Shown here in pieces: positions 41,938-51,042 of a stretch of DNA of 64,000 nucleotides; the stretch's first letter is position 1; every line of letters starts with the position of its first letter. Below the pieces are notes generated by a model, which was given only the letters and a program-made list of their open reading frames with translations, made no database searches and was not told the origin of the DNA. Source of the DNA: Bacteroidales bacterium (GTDB taxonomy: Bacteria > Bacteroidota > Bacteroidia > Bacteroidales > ML635J-15); the NCBI GenBank assembly GCA_017617125.1, contig JAFZWY010000009.1:112308-176307 (forward strand). The letters run 5' to 3'. The translations under genes and the position numbers were made by a program.

Positions 41938-44817
41938 TTAATTCATTATTGTTTTCTGCTTTACTTCAACTATCTTGCCATACTTTGCAAGTTCCTTCAT
42001 GTCGACTTTCTTTTTGTTGCCGACAATTGTTATCAGCATCGGACGACCGCTGATATTCTGCTTATAGAAATCAACTATATTGTCGAATTCCAAGTTCTTA
42101 TATACCTCGTACTGCAGCTTACGCGGGTCATCCTTGTATCCGAAAGTTCTCCAGCTTTCGACGGTTTCGGTCAATTCGCGTTCGCTTGGCGTGGAAGTTA
42201 GCAAGGACTGCATCAAATAGTCCTTAACACCGCGCATACGCTTTTCTTTTATTGGCATTTCATTAATAAGACCAGTCATTACCGAAATTGCATCTATTGT
42301 CTTGTCGCTCTGCGTACCTATGAATGCAACGAACTTCGACTTATCCTTCTTGGTAAGTCCGTTTCGGCTAACAGCATAAGCAGTGTATGCCATCGAACGG
42401 AACTCCCTGATTTCCTGGAATACAATCGACGACATTCCAGTGCCGAAATACTGGTTGAAAGCATCCTGGTTTGCCATTTGCTTTTCGTCGAGCACATTGC
42501 CTTCGATATAGAAGTAAATCTTGCTCTGCAAAGCCTTCGGGTCGTTGAGGAAAAGTATAGTATTTTCGGCATATTCCACTGTCGGCAGAATCTTCGGGAA
42601 TTCGGAATCCATCTTTTCTTGACCAAAGTCCATAGACTTTACAATGACTGCAACATCATCGATATTCAGACCGCCAGAATAATGCACAGTAAACGGATTC
42701 TTTTTCACTTCTGCCAAAGTCTCCATCATATCGTCGGAAGTAATTTTAGAAACTTCCTTTGCACTCAGACGGCGCAAGTACTTTGAATTTTCACCATACA
42801 AGCCATATTGTGCCAACGCCGAAGCGACATCATCGATCGACTTGCGTTCCATCTTACGAGCCATGTCGTCTTCCTCGACAATACGTTCGAGCTTGGAATC
42901 GTCGGCCTTTGCATCGGTAAGCAAAGACAACACAAGACTTACCGATTCCTTGAAAAACTTGTTGAAACCGTCAATCGAAACTACAAAATAATTGTCATCA
43001 GCACTTATCGAATACGATGCCGCATATTTCTGGAGTTCCTTATTCAACTCGTCATTTGTATATTTCGATGTGCCGATATACTGAAGATACGAAGCCAGCT
43101 GGTTGTATTTTGGATTATTCTTCAATCCTGTCTTTAACTTTATTTCCATATTGAAGATATCGTTCTGGTCGAACTTTGAGTAATAAAGGTCTACACCTTT
43201 TGTGATGTCCTTATGGATATAGGCCTCTCCTTCCTTAATAAACTTCGGCGACATCGACTTAACCGGCATTTCTTCGAATTTCTTTGCGTATTCCGACGAA
43301 ACTTCAGCATTTTCGGGCACTATAGGATCAAAACCGGGCTTATCAAGCTTATCTTTCTTCGGGAATCCCATCTTCGAATGGTACGACAGGTAGTTGTCGC
43401 CAAAGAACTTTTCGGCAACCTCCTTTATGTTTTCGGCAGTTATACTCTCGATAATTTTCGGATAGTCGAGGACCTCTTGCCACTTTTTACCCGACAAGAA
43501 GCATTCGCCCATCTTATATGCACGCATTTCGGGATCCTCCATCTCCAACTGGAAATCCTTTATCATTTCAAGTTTTATCGATTCGAGCCATTCCTTGTCG
43601 ATTTCTTCGGTACGCAGACGATTTATCTCGTTTTTCACCAAAGCTTCAGCATCTTCGAACTTCTGTCCGAGGATTTTCGGCACGTACAGGAACATCATTC
43701 CTCCATGATCGAGATGTTCGTAATTGATTGCCATTGCTGCCAGCAGTTTTCTGTCATTCATCAGCTTATCAAGATAACCTGTCGACGACGAATTGTTCAT
43801 CAATTTCTCGATAACAGAAATTACATACGAAATCTTGTCGCCCATAGGCACAGTACGATAGCCAAGCACACCCATCTTTACAGGAGACAAAGCGACCTCG
43901 ACAGATTCAACACCGTTGAAAGGTTTCTCCTCGTATTTTGGATACTCAGGAACATCACCACGCTTCCACTCGCCAAAATACTTATCTATCATCGGCTTTA
44001 CATCCGAAACCTTGAAATTACCAGTCATTATCAATGCCATGTTGTTTGCGACATAATATGTGTCGTACATCTTCTGCATGGTTGTCAACGACGGGTTCTT
44101 AATATGGTCTGCCTTACCGATAACTGTCTGTGTTCCATATGGATGTTTCTTGTAGAAATGCGACATGAACGACTCCATAAGGTTTGAAGTGAACTCGTCG
44201 GCATACATGTTCTTCTCCTCGAACACGGTTTCAAGTTCCGACTGGAACAACCTGAAAACCGGATGTTTGAAACGATGTGAATAAAGTTCCATCCACTTTT
44301 CCATCTGTCCTACCGGAAAAGCGTTGAAATAAGCCACAACCTCGTCTGAAGTGAAAGCATTTACCATAGTTGCACCCATACCGTCAAGGAGTTTGTCAAG
44401 TTCGTTTGGAATTGCATACTTGCCAGCCTTGAGCGAAAGCGCGTTTATTTCCTTCTGGATTTCCTTGCGGCGCGCATCGTCGATTGTTGCAGCAAGTTCA
44501 TCGTATTTCATTACAATACTGTCGAGATAAACCTTTTCGGCCTTGTAGTCGATAGTTCCAATCTCGTCGGTTCCCTTGAACATCATGTGCTCGAGGTAAT
44601 GCGAAGTTCCGGTATGATCGGCCGGGTCGTATTTTCCACCAGTCTTTATGGCAATTGCGCCAAGAACCACCGAAGCATTCGGATCCTCGTTGAGATAGAC
44701 GCTCAAGCCATTGGGCAATTCGTAACTTACAACATCAAGGCTTTTGTTTCCTTGTGAAAATGCGACCACACTGCACAGAATCGCAACGACTAGAAAAGAT
44801 ATCTTATCCATATTCAT
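41938..44817 (-). CDS. Exported M16 zinc peptidase (insulinase/pitrilysin family), two-repeat form
   Basis: 959 residues. Signal peptide 1-21 (CSVVAFSQG). The active site is H73-Y-L-E76-H77 (HxxEH, inverted zinc motif) with downstream Glu in FEEKNMYADEF. A second, inactive M16 half (about 520-950, IGTQSDKTIDAISV and following) forms the clam-shell. It probably degrades peptides in the periplasm. The start may be ATG 44817 or 44811. It begins directly after the stop of the cyclophilin gene and is followed after 8 nt by the EEP gene, so all four minus-strand genes (45699 to 40197) form one operon. Confidence 0.9.
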   Translation of the reverse strand: MNMDKISFLVVAILCSVVAFSQGNKSLDVVSYELPNGLSVYLNEDPNASVVLGAIAIKTGGKYDPADHTGTSHYLEHMMFKGTDEIGTIDYKAEKVYLDSIVMKYDELAATIDDARRKEIQKEINALSLKAGKYAIPNELDKLLDGMGATMVNAFTSDEVVAYFNAFPVGQMEKWMELYSHRFKHPVFRLFQSELETVFEEKNMYADEFTSNLMESFMSHFYKKHPYGTQTVIGKADHIKNPSLTTMQKMYDTYYVANNMALIMTGNFKVSDVKPMIDKYFGEWKRGDVPEYPKYEEKPFNGVESVEVALSPVKMGVLGYRTVPMGDKISYVISVIEKLMNNSSSTGYLDKLMNDRKLLAAMAINYEHLDHGGMMFLYVPKILGQKFEDAEALVKNEINRLRTEEIDKEWLESIKLEMIKDFQLEMEDPEMRAYKMGECFLSGKKWQEVLDYPKIIESITAENIKEVAEKFFGDNYLSYHSKMGFPKKDKLDKPGFDPIVPENAEVSSEYAKKFEEMPVKSMSPKFIKEGEAYIHKDITKGVDLYYSKFDQNDIFNMEIKLKTGLKNNPKYNQLASYLQYIGTSKYTNDELNKELQKYAASYSISADDNYFVVSIDGFNKFFKESVSLVLSLLTDAKADDSKLERIVEEDDMARKMERKSIDDVASALAQYGLYGENSKYLRRLSAKEVSKITSDDMMETLAEVKKNPFTVHYSGGLNIDDVAVIVKSMDFGQEKMDSEFPKILPTVEYAENTILFLNDPKALQSKIYFYIEGNVLDEKQMANQDAFNQYFGTGMSSIVFQEIREFRSMAYTAYAVSRNGLTKKDKSKFVAFIGTQSDKTIDAISVMTGLINEMPIKEKRMRGVKDYLMQSLLTSTPSERELTETVESWRTFGYKDDPRKLQYEVYKNLEFDNIVDFYKQNISGRPMLITIVGNKKKVDMKELAKYGKIVEVKQKTIMN

Positions 44818-45699
44818 TTATTTATACTTCTTCTTAAAATCCTTTTTATTCAACACAGCAGTAGAAACTATCGACACATCCTTTTTAGGACAATAGTCGA
44901 GAGAGGTTTCCAACTTTGAAAACTTTTCGAGAATATCCAGTCCTACTACAATTTCACCGAACACAGTATAAACGTCCTCAAACATAGGTACGCCACCTGT
45001 TTCAACGTACTTTTCGATATTTTTTTCCGAAATTGAGTAGAGTTCCACGCCATCCTTTTCAATCTGGGGCTTAACCATTTGCATTACCCGTGCATAAATC
45101 TCGTTGTATTGCTTCATGGTCTTCATCGAACGAAGCGCATCGAGACTGTCCTTCAATGGCTTATTTTCGGGATGCGACAGGAATTCATCTATATATATTT
45201 TATAGGTATCTCGGTTCTTGATTGCTACAGCAGCTCTCACCTCGCTGGCTGTTATATTTTTTCCTCCATCAACGACAAAGAATAATGTTGCATCCGACTT
45301 TTTATCAGGATTTTGTGCACCTTCCAACCTTTTCATCGCAACAGTACCGCGTTTCGGCAAAATCTTATCATTAAACTCAGCCGGGATTACAGCCTCGTTA
45401 ACCAGATCGGTCTGCATCACGCTGCTTTCGTTGAATCCATTACGCAGGCCGAACGAGTAATCGCTTTTTCGCACCGACCTATACAGCATGGTTTCGTTGT
45501 ACGACTGCGACGAGCACTTTTCGATAAAGTTGTCACGATGCTTCGGAGTCCCCTGGTACAACCCTACTACGAAGTTGCCTTCAGTAGTCTCTATTTCAAC
45601 GTAATTCTTCATTTTTAGCGGATTACGCAAGACATTGCATGACTGGAGAAATCCTGCCACACAAAAACTAACAACCAGTATCCGCAATATTTTTTTCAC
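44818..45699 (-). CDS. Cyclophilin-type peptidyl-prolyl isomerase, lipoprotein
   Basis: 293 residues. Signal peptide with lipobox LQSC (Cys 21). A cyclophilin domain is spread over the mature protein: VEIETTEGNFVVGLY, HRDNFIEKC, MLYRSVRKSDYSF (the usual FHRVI position), GTVAMKRLEG, ATLFFVV, and a closing YTVFGEIVVGLDILEKF. It is interrupted by a Lys/Asp-rich insert of about 70 residues. The catalytic Arg is present in YRSVR; the usual GxGGES loop is altered, so activity is not certain. Probably folds exported proteins. First gene of the operon with the M16 peptidase. Confidence 0.85.
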   Translation of the reverse strand: MKKILRILVVSFCVAGFLQSCNVLRNPLKMKNYVEIETTEGNFVVGLYQGTPKHRDNFIEKCSSQSYNETMLYRSVRKSDYSFGLRNGFNESSVMQTDLVNEAVIPAEFNDKILPKRGTVAMKRLEGAQNPDKKSDATLFFVVDGGKNITASEVRAAVAIKNRDTYKIYIDEFLSHPENKPLKDSLDALRSMKTMKQYNEIYARVMQMVKPQIEKDGVELYSISEKNIEKYVETGGVPMFEDVYTVFGEIVVGLDILEKFSKLETSLDYCPKKDVSIVSTAVLNKKDFKKKYK

Positions 45700-45763
45700 A
45701 AATAAATATTTATATTGTTTTTTTTATTAATATTGTGGGCGTAAAATTAGCAAAAATTTCACG

Positions 45764-46180
45764 ATGAGTATGAAAAAAAATATTGCAATTATTTTGGCTT
45801 TGGCAATAGTGCTCGGAGCCATGAGTTTTATGTCGGGATGCAGACAGCCCAGAGCACCCAAAGCAAAAGTAACGATTGTCGATACCAACAAGCAACCTGT
45901 TGAAGGTGCGATGGTTGTCGTCAAGGCAAACAACTCCGACAGTGCCCACACCATGGTGTATCTGAAGGACGAAACCAAGTCTATTGCCGACACCCAGTAC
46001 ACAAAGTCAGATGGTATTATTGAATATGAATTCAAGTACGAATCCATCCTCAAGGTAGAGGCAACAAAGAAAGCCGACAAGAATAATCGCGAAAGAAGAG
46101 GTATGGGCGTTCTTGTTCTCGAAAACGACAAGACTGCAGAAATAACAATAGAAATCAACGAACAGACGGTTTTCAACTAG
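45764..46180 (+). CDS. Lipoprotein with transthyretin/Ig-like domain
   Basis: 138 residues. Lipobox MSGC at about Cys 26. The mature part KVTIVDTNKQPVEGAMVVVKA reads like a CarboxypepD_reg/Ig-like repeat (a value that is modified, then strands YEFKYESILKVEATK and TAEITIEI). It directly precedes a T9SS cargo gene (9 nt gap) and may be cotranscribed with it. Function unknown. The start could also be the ATG at 45770. Confidence 0.75.
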   Translation: MSMKKNIAIILALAIVLGAMSFMSGCRQPRAPKAKVTIVDTNKQPVEGAMVVVKANNSDSAHTMVYLKDETKSIADTQYTKSDGIIEYEFKYESILKVEATKKADKNNRERRGMGVLVLENDKTAEITIEINEQTVFN

Positions 46181-46189
46181 GATTTTACT

Positions 46190-47419
46190 ATGAAAAAGGC
46201 AATTTCTGCACTGGCATTTGTGATTTTATGCACATGTGCCTTTGGTCAAGTGGTATTAACATCAAGCAACTACTACATTCCTGGCAATGTAGCACATGAC
46301 ATTTACATGGTAGAGAACGACATGACCGATGCCATTCCGTTATCGAGCATCGTCAGCAATCCTTTCGTACTTGGCAATTCATTGGAAACTCAATTTAGCG
46401 TCTACGGCATTACCGATACAGCTGTATATAACGAACCTGCAACTGAAGGAGAATTTATAGAAGAAACCTGCTCGTACGCAGACGAAAGCGAAATGACGAC
46501 TCACGTAAAAGTAACAAGCGAAAACGCTGTTTGCCTAGGCATAAGCGGAGCATTGTCGCAGTTTGGTCTCGACGACAACATGGAACTTGCCTTCGACGAA
46601 CCGTTGGAACTGATCTTATTCCCGGCACAGTTGAACTCCCAGAAAAACAGTACAGCACACGGACAATACCTGAAGCATATCAGCTCAATGCAGTCGACAT
46701 TCAACGGAATGCAATACGGGCAATATATCTATCAGATGCTTACTGCCGAGTACGATTCCATAAAAATCGACATGAACGTAACATACACTTCGAATTTCGA
46801 TGAAAGTGGGAACATAACACTTTCGGGCAACAGGATGCAACAAGGTACATACGAATATATACGCGAAACCAGACAGTATGCATACGTTACAAACATGTAC
46901 CTGCACAGGTTAAACAGCACCGAATTCACAGACATAAACGAATGCACGCTGACAAACCCGATGTTAGCAATGTTAACCGGGGGAAGCACAACTATAAATC
47001 TCGGTTCTGCATTGGCTGAATTCATGGGCATGTCATTCCCGATGTCATCAACCAGCACAACACTTAACTACTGGACTGCAAACGACAACTACCCGATAGT
47101 CGAAATGAAGACAAGCAACGACGCAAGCAACGTAACAAAAATTGTTGTAAGATATGGCGATAACCCAAATTGCGTCGAAAGCCAGAAAATTTCAACAAGC
47201 ATCTACCCTAACCCGACCACCGATTTTCTCAATATCGAAATCGAAGAAATGACTGACGGAACAATCAGCATTTACTCGGTTAACGGTTCGCTTGTAAAGG
47301 AAGAAAAGATAAACGGCACACACAATACCATCAATGTTAGCACCTTGCGCAACGGAAATTATTTTTTCAGGATTTCGTGCGGGGATAAAGAAATAAATGG
47401 TAATTTTGCCAAGAATTAA
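46190..47419 (+). CDS. Secreted protein with type A T9SS sorting domain
   Basis: 409 residues. Signal peptide 1-19 (ILCTCAFGQ). Residues 20-325 show no family I can name; they contain many polar strands and few cysteines. The last about 75 residues form a T9SS type A sorting domain: ISTSIYPNPTTDFLNIEI, then TISIYSVNGSLVKEEKI, LRNGNYFFRISCGDKE. It should be exported through the T9SS and anchored to or released from the cell surface. Its last 19 nt contain the -7 box of the next tRNA gene. Confidence 0.85.
   Translation: MKKAISALAFVILCTCAFGQVVLTSSNYYIPGNVAHDIYMVENDMTDAIPLSSIVSNPFVLGNSLETQFSVYGITDTAVYNEPATEGEFIEETCSYADESEMTTHVKVTSENAVCLGISGALSQFGLDDNMELAFDEPLELILFPAQLNSQKNSTAHGQYLKHISSMQSTFNGMQYGQYIYQMLTAEYDSIKIDMNVTYTSNFDESGNITLSGNRMQQGTYEYIRETRQYAYVTNMYLHRLNSTEFTDINECTLTNPMLAMLTGGSTTINLGSALAEFMGMSFPMSSTSTTLNYWTANDNYPIVEMKTSNDASNVTKIVVRYGDNPNCVESQKISTSIYPNPTTDFLNIEIEEMTDGTISIYSVNGSLVKEEKINGTHNTINVSTLRNGNYFFRISCGDKEINGNFAKN
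47401..47408 (+). promoter_or_regulatory. -7 box of tRNA-Ala inside the upstream gene
   Basis: TAATTTTG within the last codons of the T9SS cargo gene, 22 nt before the tRNA. Confidence 0.4.
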
Positions 47420-47430
47420 TCTAACGGATT

Positions 47431-47507
47431 GGGGTATTAGCTCAGTTGGCTAGAGTGCATGGCTGGCAGCCATGAGGTCATCGGTTCGACCCCGATATAC
47501 TCCACCA
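47431..47507 (+). tRNA. tRNA-Ala (GGC anticodon)
   Basis: 77 nt including an encoded CCA. Acceptor GGGGTAT/ATACTCC with one G-T pair, anticodon stem CATGG/CCATG around CTGGCAG (GGC), T arm ATCGGTTCGACCCCGAT. It is the only one of the four tRNAs here with a genomic CCA. Confidence 0.92.
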
Positions 47508-47512
47508 GAAGG

Positions 47513-47536
47513 AAGCGGCTAATTAGCCGCTTTTTT
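47513..47536 (+). terminator. Terminator of tRNA-Ala
   Basis: Perfect palindrome AAGCGGCT-AATT-AGCCGCTT followed by TTTT. Confidence 0.85.
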
Positions 47537-47651
47537 CGTAAAAACAATGCTTCTACATAACATAAATCACCAAAAATCAAGCCTTTCCATAGCAATTCAT
47601 CTTTTTATCAACAAATTGCTGTTATATATAATAAGGTATAATTTTTTTTAT

Positions 47652-47659
47652 TAATTTTG
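47652..47659 (+). promoter_or_regulatory. -7 box of ppdK
   Basis: TAATTTTG followed by C, 41 nt before the ATG at 47701. Confidence 0.55.
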
Positions 47660-47700
47660 CGCCCGTTTTAAAGGAATTATAAATTAAAATTTACTGTTAA

Positions 47701-50430
47701 ATGAGTAAAGTAAAGTATGTTTATACCTTTGGTGGAAAGACAGCTGAAGGTAAAGCCGACATGAAAAACTTGTTGGGCGGCAAAGGTGCCAACCTTGCCG
47801 AAATGTGTTTGCTGGGACTTCCTGTTCCCGCTGGTTTGACAATCACAACTGAATGTTGTACAGCTTACTACGCAAACAACTGCAATCTCCCCGACACATT
47901 GATGGAAGATGTATGGGAAGGAATGAAGAATGTTGAAAACATCATGGGCATGAAATATGGCGACACCGAAAATCCTCTTTTGGTATCGTGCCGTTCGGGA
48001 GCTCGCAGCTCAATGCCTGGTATGATGGATACAGTTTTGAATATAGGTTTGTGCTCGAAGACAATCCCCGGCCTTATTAAGAAGACTAACAACCCACGTT
48101 TCGTTTACGACTCGTACCGTCGTCTCATCATGATGTACGCCGACGTTGTTATGGAAAAGGCTGAAGGTATTGAACCTGCTGACGGCAAGGGCATCCGCAA
48201 GATCCTCGACGATATGCTCGACGAATTCAAGCACAACAAGGGATATAAGTCAGATACAGAAATCACTGCCGACGAACTCAAGCAACTTGCTGAAGAATTC
48301 AAGGCAAAGGTTAAAGAAGTTCTCGGAACCGAATTCCCGGATGACGCTCGCGCTCAGATGGAAGGCGGTATCAAGGCCGTTTTCAAGTCATGGAACGGAA
48401 AGAAGGCTATATCATACCGTCGTATCGAAGGTATTCCAGACGACTGGGGTACTGCAGTAAACGTTCAGGCTATGGTATTCGGTAACATGGGCGACAACTC
48501 TGCAACAGGTGTTGCTTTCACCCGTAACCCAGCTACCGGCGACAACCAGTTCTACGGCGAATGGCTTATCAACGCTCAGGGCGAAGACGTAGTTGCAGGT
48601 ATCCGCACTCCAAACCCATTGAACGACGATACAAAGAACGAACAGAACAAGCATATGAAGTCGATGCAGGAACTCATGCCACAGACCTACAAGGAACTCT
48701 GCGACATCCGCGACATCCTCGAAAAGAACTTCCACGATATGCTTGATATCGAATTCACAATTCAGGATGGTAAGCTCTATATGCTCCAGTGCCGTGTTGG
48801 TAAGAGAACAGGTGTTGCAGCTCTCACAATGGCTCTCGATATGCTTCACGAAGGTCTTATCGACGAGAAGGAAGTTGTAATGCGCCTCACTCCTGCTCAA
48901 CTCGACGAACTCCTCCACCCGATTCTCGACGCTGCTGACGAAAAGAAGCACAGCGTAATCGCTAAGGGTCTGCCAGCTGGTCCTGGTGGTGCAGTTGGAA
49001 AGGTTGCCCTCACAAGCGAAAAGGCAATGCAGTACAACAAGGCAAAGGTTAAATGCGTTCTCGTAAGAGAAGAAACCAACCCAGAAGACGTTGAAGGTAT
49101 GCGTGCTGCCGACGGTATCCTTACCGCTCGCGGTGGTATGACTTCACACGCTGCACTCGTTGCTCGTGGCTGGGGTAAGTGCTGCATCGTAGGCTGCGAA
49201 GACGTTAAGATCGACTTTGCAAAGGGCGAAGTTCACATTGGTGACAAGACTTTCAAGGAAGGTGACACTTTGAGCCTCAACGGTTCTAAGGGTTGGGTTT
49301 ACGCCGAAGAAGTTAAGATGATCGACGCTACCGAAAATCCACTCTTCCAGGAATTCATGAAGCTTGTTGACAAGCACAGAACTATGGGTGTCCGCACCAA
49401 TGCCGACAATCCAGAAGATGCACAGAATGCAATCAACTTCGGTGCTGAAGGTATCGGTCTGTTCCGTATCGAACACATGTTCTACGGCAAGAACAGCGAA
49501 AAGCCTCTCGAAAAGCTCCGCAATATGATTCTTTCTGACACTACTGCAGAACGCGTAGCTGCTCTTAAGGAACTCGAACCATACATTAAGGAAGCTGCAA
49601 AGGGCACATTGAAGGTTATGAATGGCAAGCCTTTGACATTCAGACTTATGGACCCGCCTCTGCACGAATTCGTACCACAGACCGACGACAAGCAGCGCGA
49701 AGTTGCAAAGGAACGTGGAATGGACCTTGCAGAACTCAAGAGACGTATCGATGCATTGCACGAAGTTAACCCGATGATGGGTCTCCGTGGTGTTCGTCTT
49801 GGTATCGTTTACCCAGAAATCACCGAAACTCAGTTCCGCGCTTTGTTCGAAGCAACTGCAGAACTCATGAAGGAAGGTTTCGATCCACATCTGGAAATCA
49901 TGGTTCCGTTGACAATCAACGTTAAGGAATTGAAGCACCAGAAGGAAATCGCCAACAGAGTTAAGGCTGAAGTTGAAAAGAAGATGGGTGTTACAATCAA
50001 CTACATGTACGGAACAATGATTGAAATTCCACGTGCTACATTGGTTGCTGACCAGATTGCAGAAGTTGCTGAATTCTTCTCATTCGGAACCAACGACCTC
50101 ACCCAGATGACTCTCGGCTTCTCGCGTGACGACGTTAACGCAATAGTACACAAGTACATCGACGATAAGATCATCCCAGCTGACCCATTCAATACATTGG
50201 ATCAGGAAGGTGTTGGTCAGCTTGTAAAGCTTGGCGTTGAAAGAGGTCGTTCAACTCGCGAAAAGTTGAAAGTTGGTGTTTGTGGCGAACATGGTGGTGA
50301 CCCGGCATCTGTAGAATTCTTCTACAAGGCTGGTATGACCTACGTATCATGCTCACCGTTCAGAGTTCCTGTTGCTCGTCTGGCTGCTGCTCAGGCTGCA
50401 ATCAAGAACTGCAAATGCTCATGCAAGTAA
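47701..50430 (+). CDS. ppdK: Pyruvate, phosphate dikinase
   Basis: 909 residues. Interconverts pyruvate + ATP + Pi and PEP + AMP + PPi; in anaerobes it works with PPi-linked glycolysis. The N-terminal ATP-grasp part shows TFGGKTAEGKADMKNLLGGKGANLAEM and RSGARSSMPGMMDT. The phosphohistidine is in GGMTSHAALVARG (central domain). The C-terminal TIM-barrel has GLFRIEHMFY, SFGTNDLTQM and GVCGEHGGDP with the catalytic Cys region near the end. Codon use is strongly biased to AAG, GAA, CTC and GTT, unlike most neighbours, which suggests high expression. Monocistronic. Confidence 0.97.
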   Translation: MSKVKYVYTFGGKTAEGKADMKNLLGGKGANLAEMCLLGLPVPAGLTITTECCTAYYANNCNLPDTLMEDVWEGMKNVENIMGMKYGDTENPLLVSCRSGARSSMPGMMDTVLNIGLCSKTIPGLIKKTNNPRFVYDSYRRLIMMYADVVMEKAEGIEPADGKGIRKILDDMLDEFKHNKGYKSDTEITADELKQLAEEFKAKVKEVLGTEFPDDARAQMEGGIKAVFKSWNGKKAISYRRIEGIPDDWGTAVNVQAMVFGNMGDNSATGVAFTRNPATGDNQFYGEWLINAQGEDVVAGIRTPNPLNDDTKNEQNKHMKSMQELMPQTYKELCDIRDILEKNFHDMLDIEFTIQDGKLYMLQCRVGKRTGVAALTMALDMLHEGLIDEKEVVMRLTPAQLDELLHPILDAADEKKHSVIAKGLPAGPGGAVGKVALTSEKAMQYNKAKVKCVLVREETNPEDVEGMRAADGILTARGGMTSHAALVARGWGKCCIVGCEDVKIDFAKGEVHIGDKTFKEGDTLSLNGSKGWVYAEEVKMIDATENPLFQEFMKLVDKHRTMGVRTNADNPEDAQNAINFGAEGIGLFRIEHMFYGKNSEKPLEKLRNMILSDTTAERVAALKELEPYIKEAAKGTLKVMNGKPLTFRLMDPPLHEFVPQTDDKQREVAKERGMDLAELKRRIDALHEVNPMMGLRGVRLGIVYPEITETQFRALFEATAELMKEGFDPHLEIMVPLTINVKELKHQKEIANRVKAEVEKKMGVTINYMYGTMIEIPRATLVADQIAEVAEFFSFGTNDLTQMTLGFSRDDVNAIVHKYIDDKIIPADPFNTLDQEGVGQLVKLGVERGRSTREKLKVGVCGEHGGDPASVEFFYKAGMTYVSCSPFRVPVARLAAAQAAIKNCKCSCK

Positions 50431-50445
50431 ATTGAACATTTCATA

Positions 50446-50480
50446 AAAAAATAAGGGAAGCTCGCTTCCCTTATTTTTTT
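50446..50480. terminator. Bidirectional terminator after ppdK
   Basis: AATAAGGGAAGC-TC-GCTTCCCTTATT with A and T runs on either side. It also lies downstream of the convergent DUF3276 gene. Confidence 0.85.
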
Positions 50481-50572
50481 ATTATCAATCGATTATACAA
50501 CTTTAATGCTAGCAAATGAAATAATTTCCGCATATATCAATGCGAAAATTAACAATGAGATTGTTTTTAGTA

Positions 50573-50866
50573 TTATTCCTCTATTTCCGCGTCGGAAGAA
50601 AAATCGCGTTCTTCAAAATAATCGGGCTTTTCCGACTTCATAAAGTCCATAATTTCTCCGTAAGCCGACACAAACTTAAAGAAGTCCTCCTTATACAAGA
50701 AAATCTTGTGCTTATCGAAACCACCCTCCTGAGTACGGACGCTTTCGGTTATGACAAGATAATAATCACCGCTTGTAGTTGCCTTAACATCAAAGAAATA
50801 AGTCCTTTTCCCAATCTTTACCGAAGAAGACTTTACAATCCGTTTGTTTTTCTCAATAAAATCCAT
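50573..50866 (-). CDS. DUF3276 (PUR-alpha-like) DNA/RNA-binding protein
   Basis: 97 residues from the ATG at 50866; the longer frame to 50911 crosses the -7 box at 50883-50890. The sequence follows the PUR-repeat pattern: IVKSSSVKIGKRTYFFDVKATTSGDYYLVITES, then KHKIFLYKEDFFKFVSAYGEIMDFM, which is beta-beta-beta-beta-alpha. The C-terminus is acidic (SSDAEIEE). Bacteroidetes and spirochaete members bind single-stranded nucleic acid; regulatory targets here are not known. Confidence 0.88.
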   Translation of the reverse strand: MDFIEKNKRIVKSSSVKIGKRTYFFDVKATTSGDYYLVITESVRTQEGGFDKHKIFLYKEDFFKFVSAYGEIMDFMKSEKPDYFEERDFSSDAEIEE

Positions 50867-50882
50867 AATAAAATATTTTGCA

Positions 50883-50890
50883 CAAATATA
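50883..50890 (-). promoter_or_regulatory. -7 box of the DUF3276 gene
   Basis: TATATTTG on the minus strand, 16 nt before the ATG. Confidence 0.5.
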
Positions 50891-51012
50891 TACAACTTGT
50901 AGAAACAACAAGGTTTTTTATGCAATTTTTTAAAACTTATTTTTTCATACCCATCTGTGAAAAAAAAGAAAATTTATCGGCAAAAAGATTATATGGACTT
51001 TAATAAAATAAC

Positions 51013-51020
51013 TAAATTTG
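51013..51020 (+). promoter_or_regulatory. -7 box of the nusB operon
   Basis: TAAATTTG, 22 nt before the ATG at 51043. Confidence 0.5.
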
Positions 51021-51042
51021 CGAATTATTAATTGAATTGACA

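Noticed and set aside
49144..49938. Minus-strand 264-codon frame
   Set aside because: Antisense to ppdK, caused by its biased codon use.
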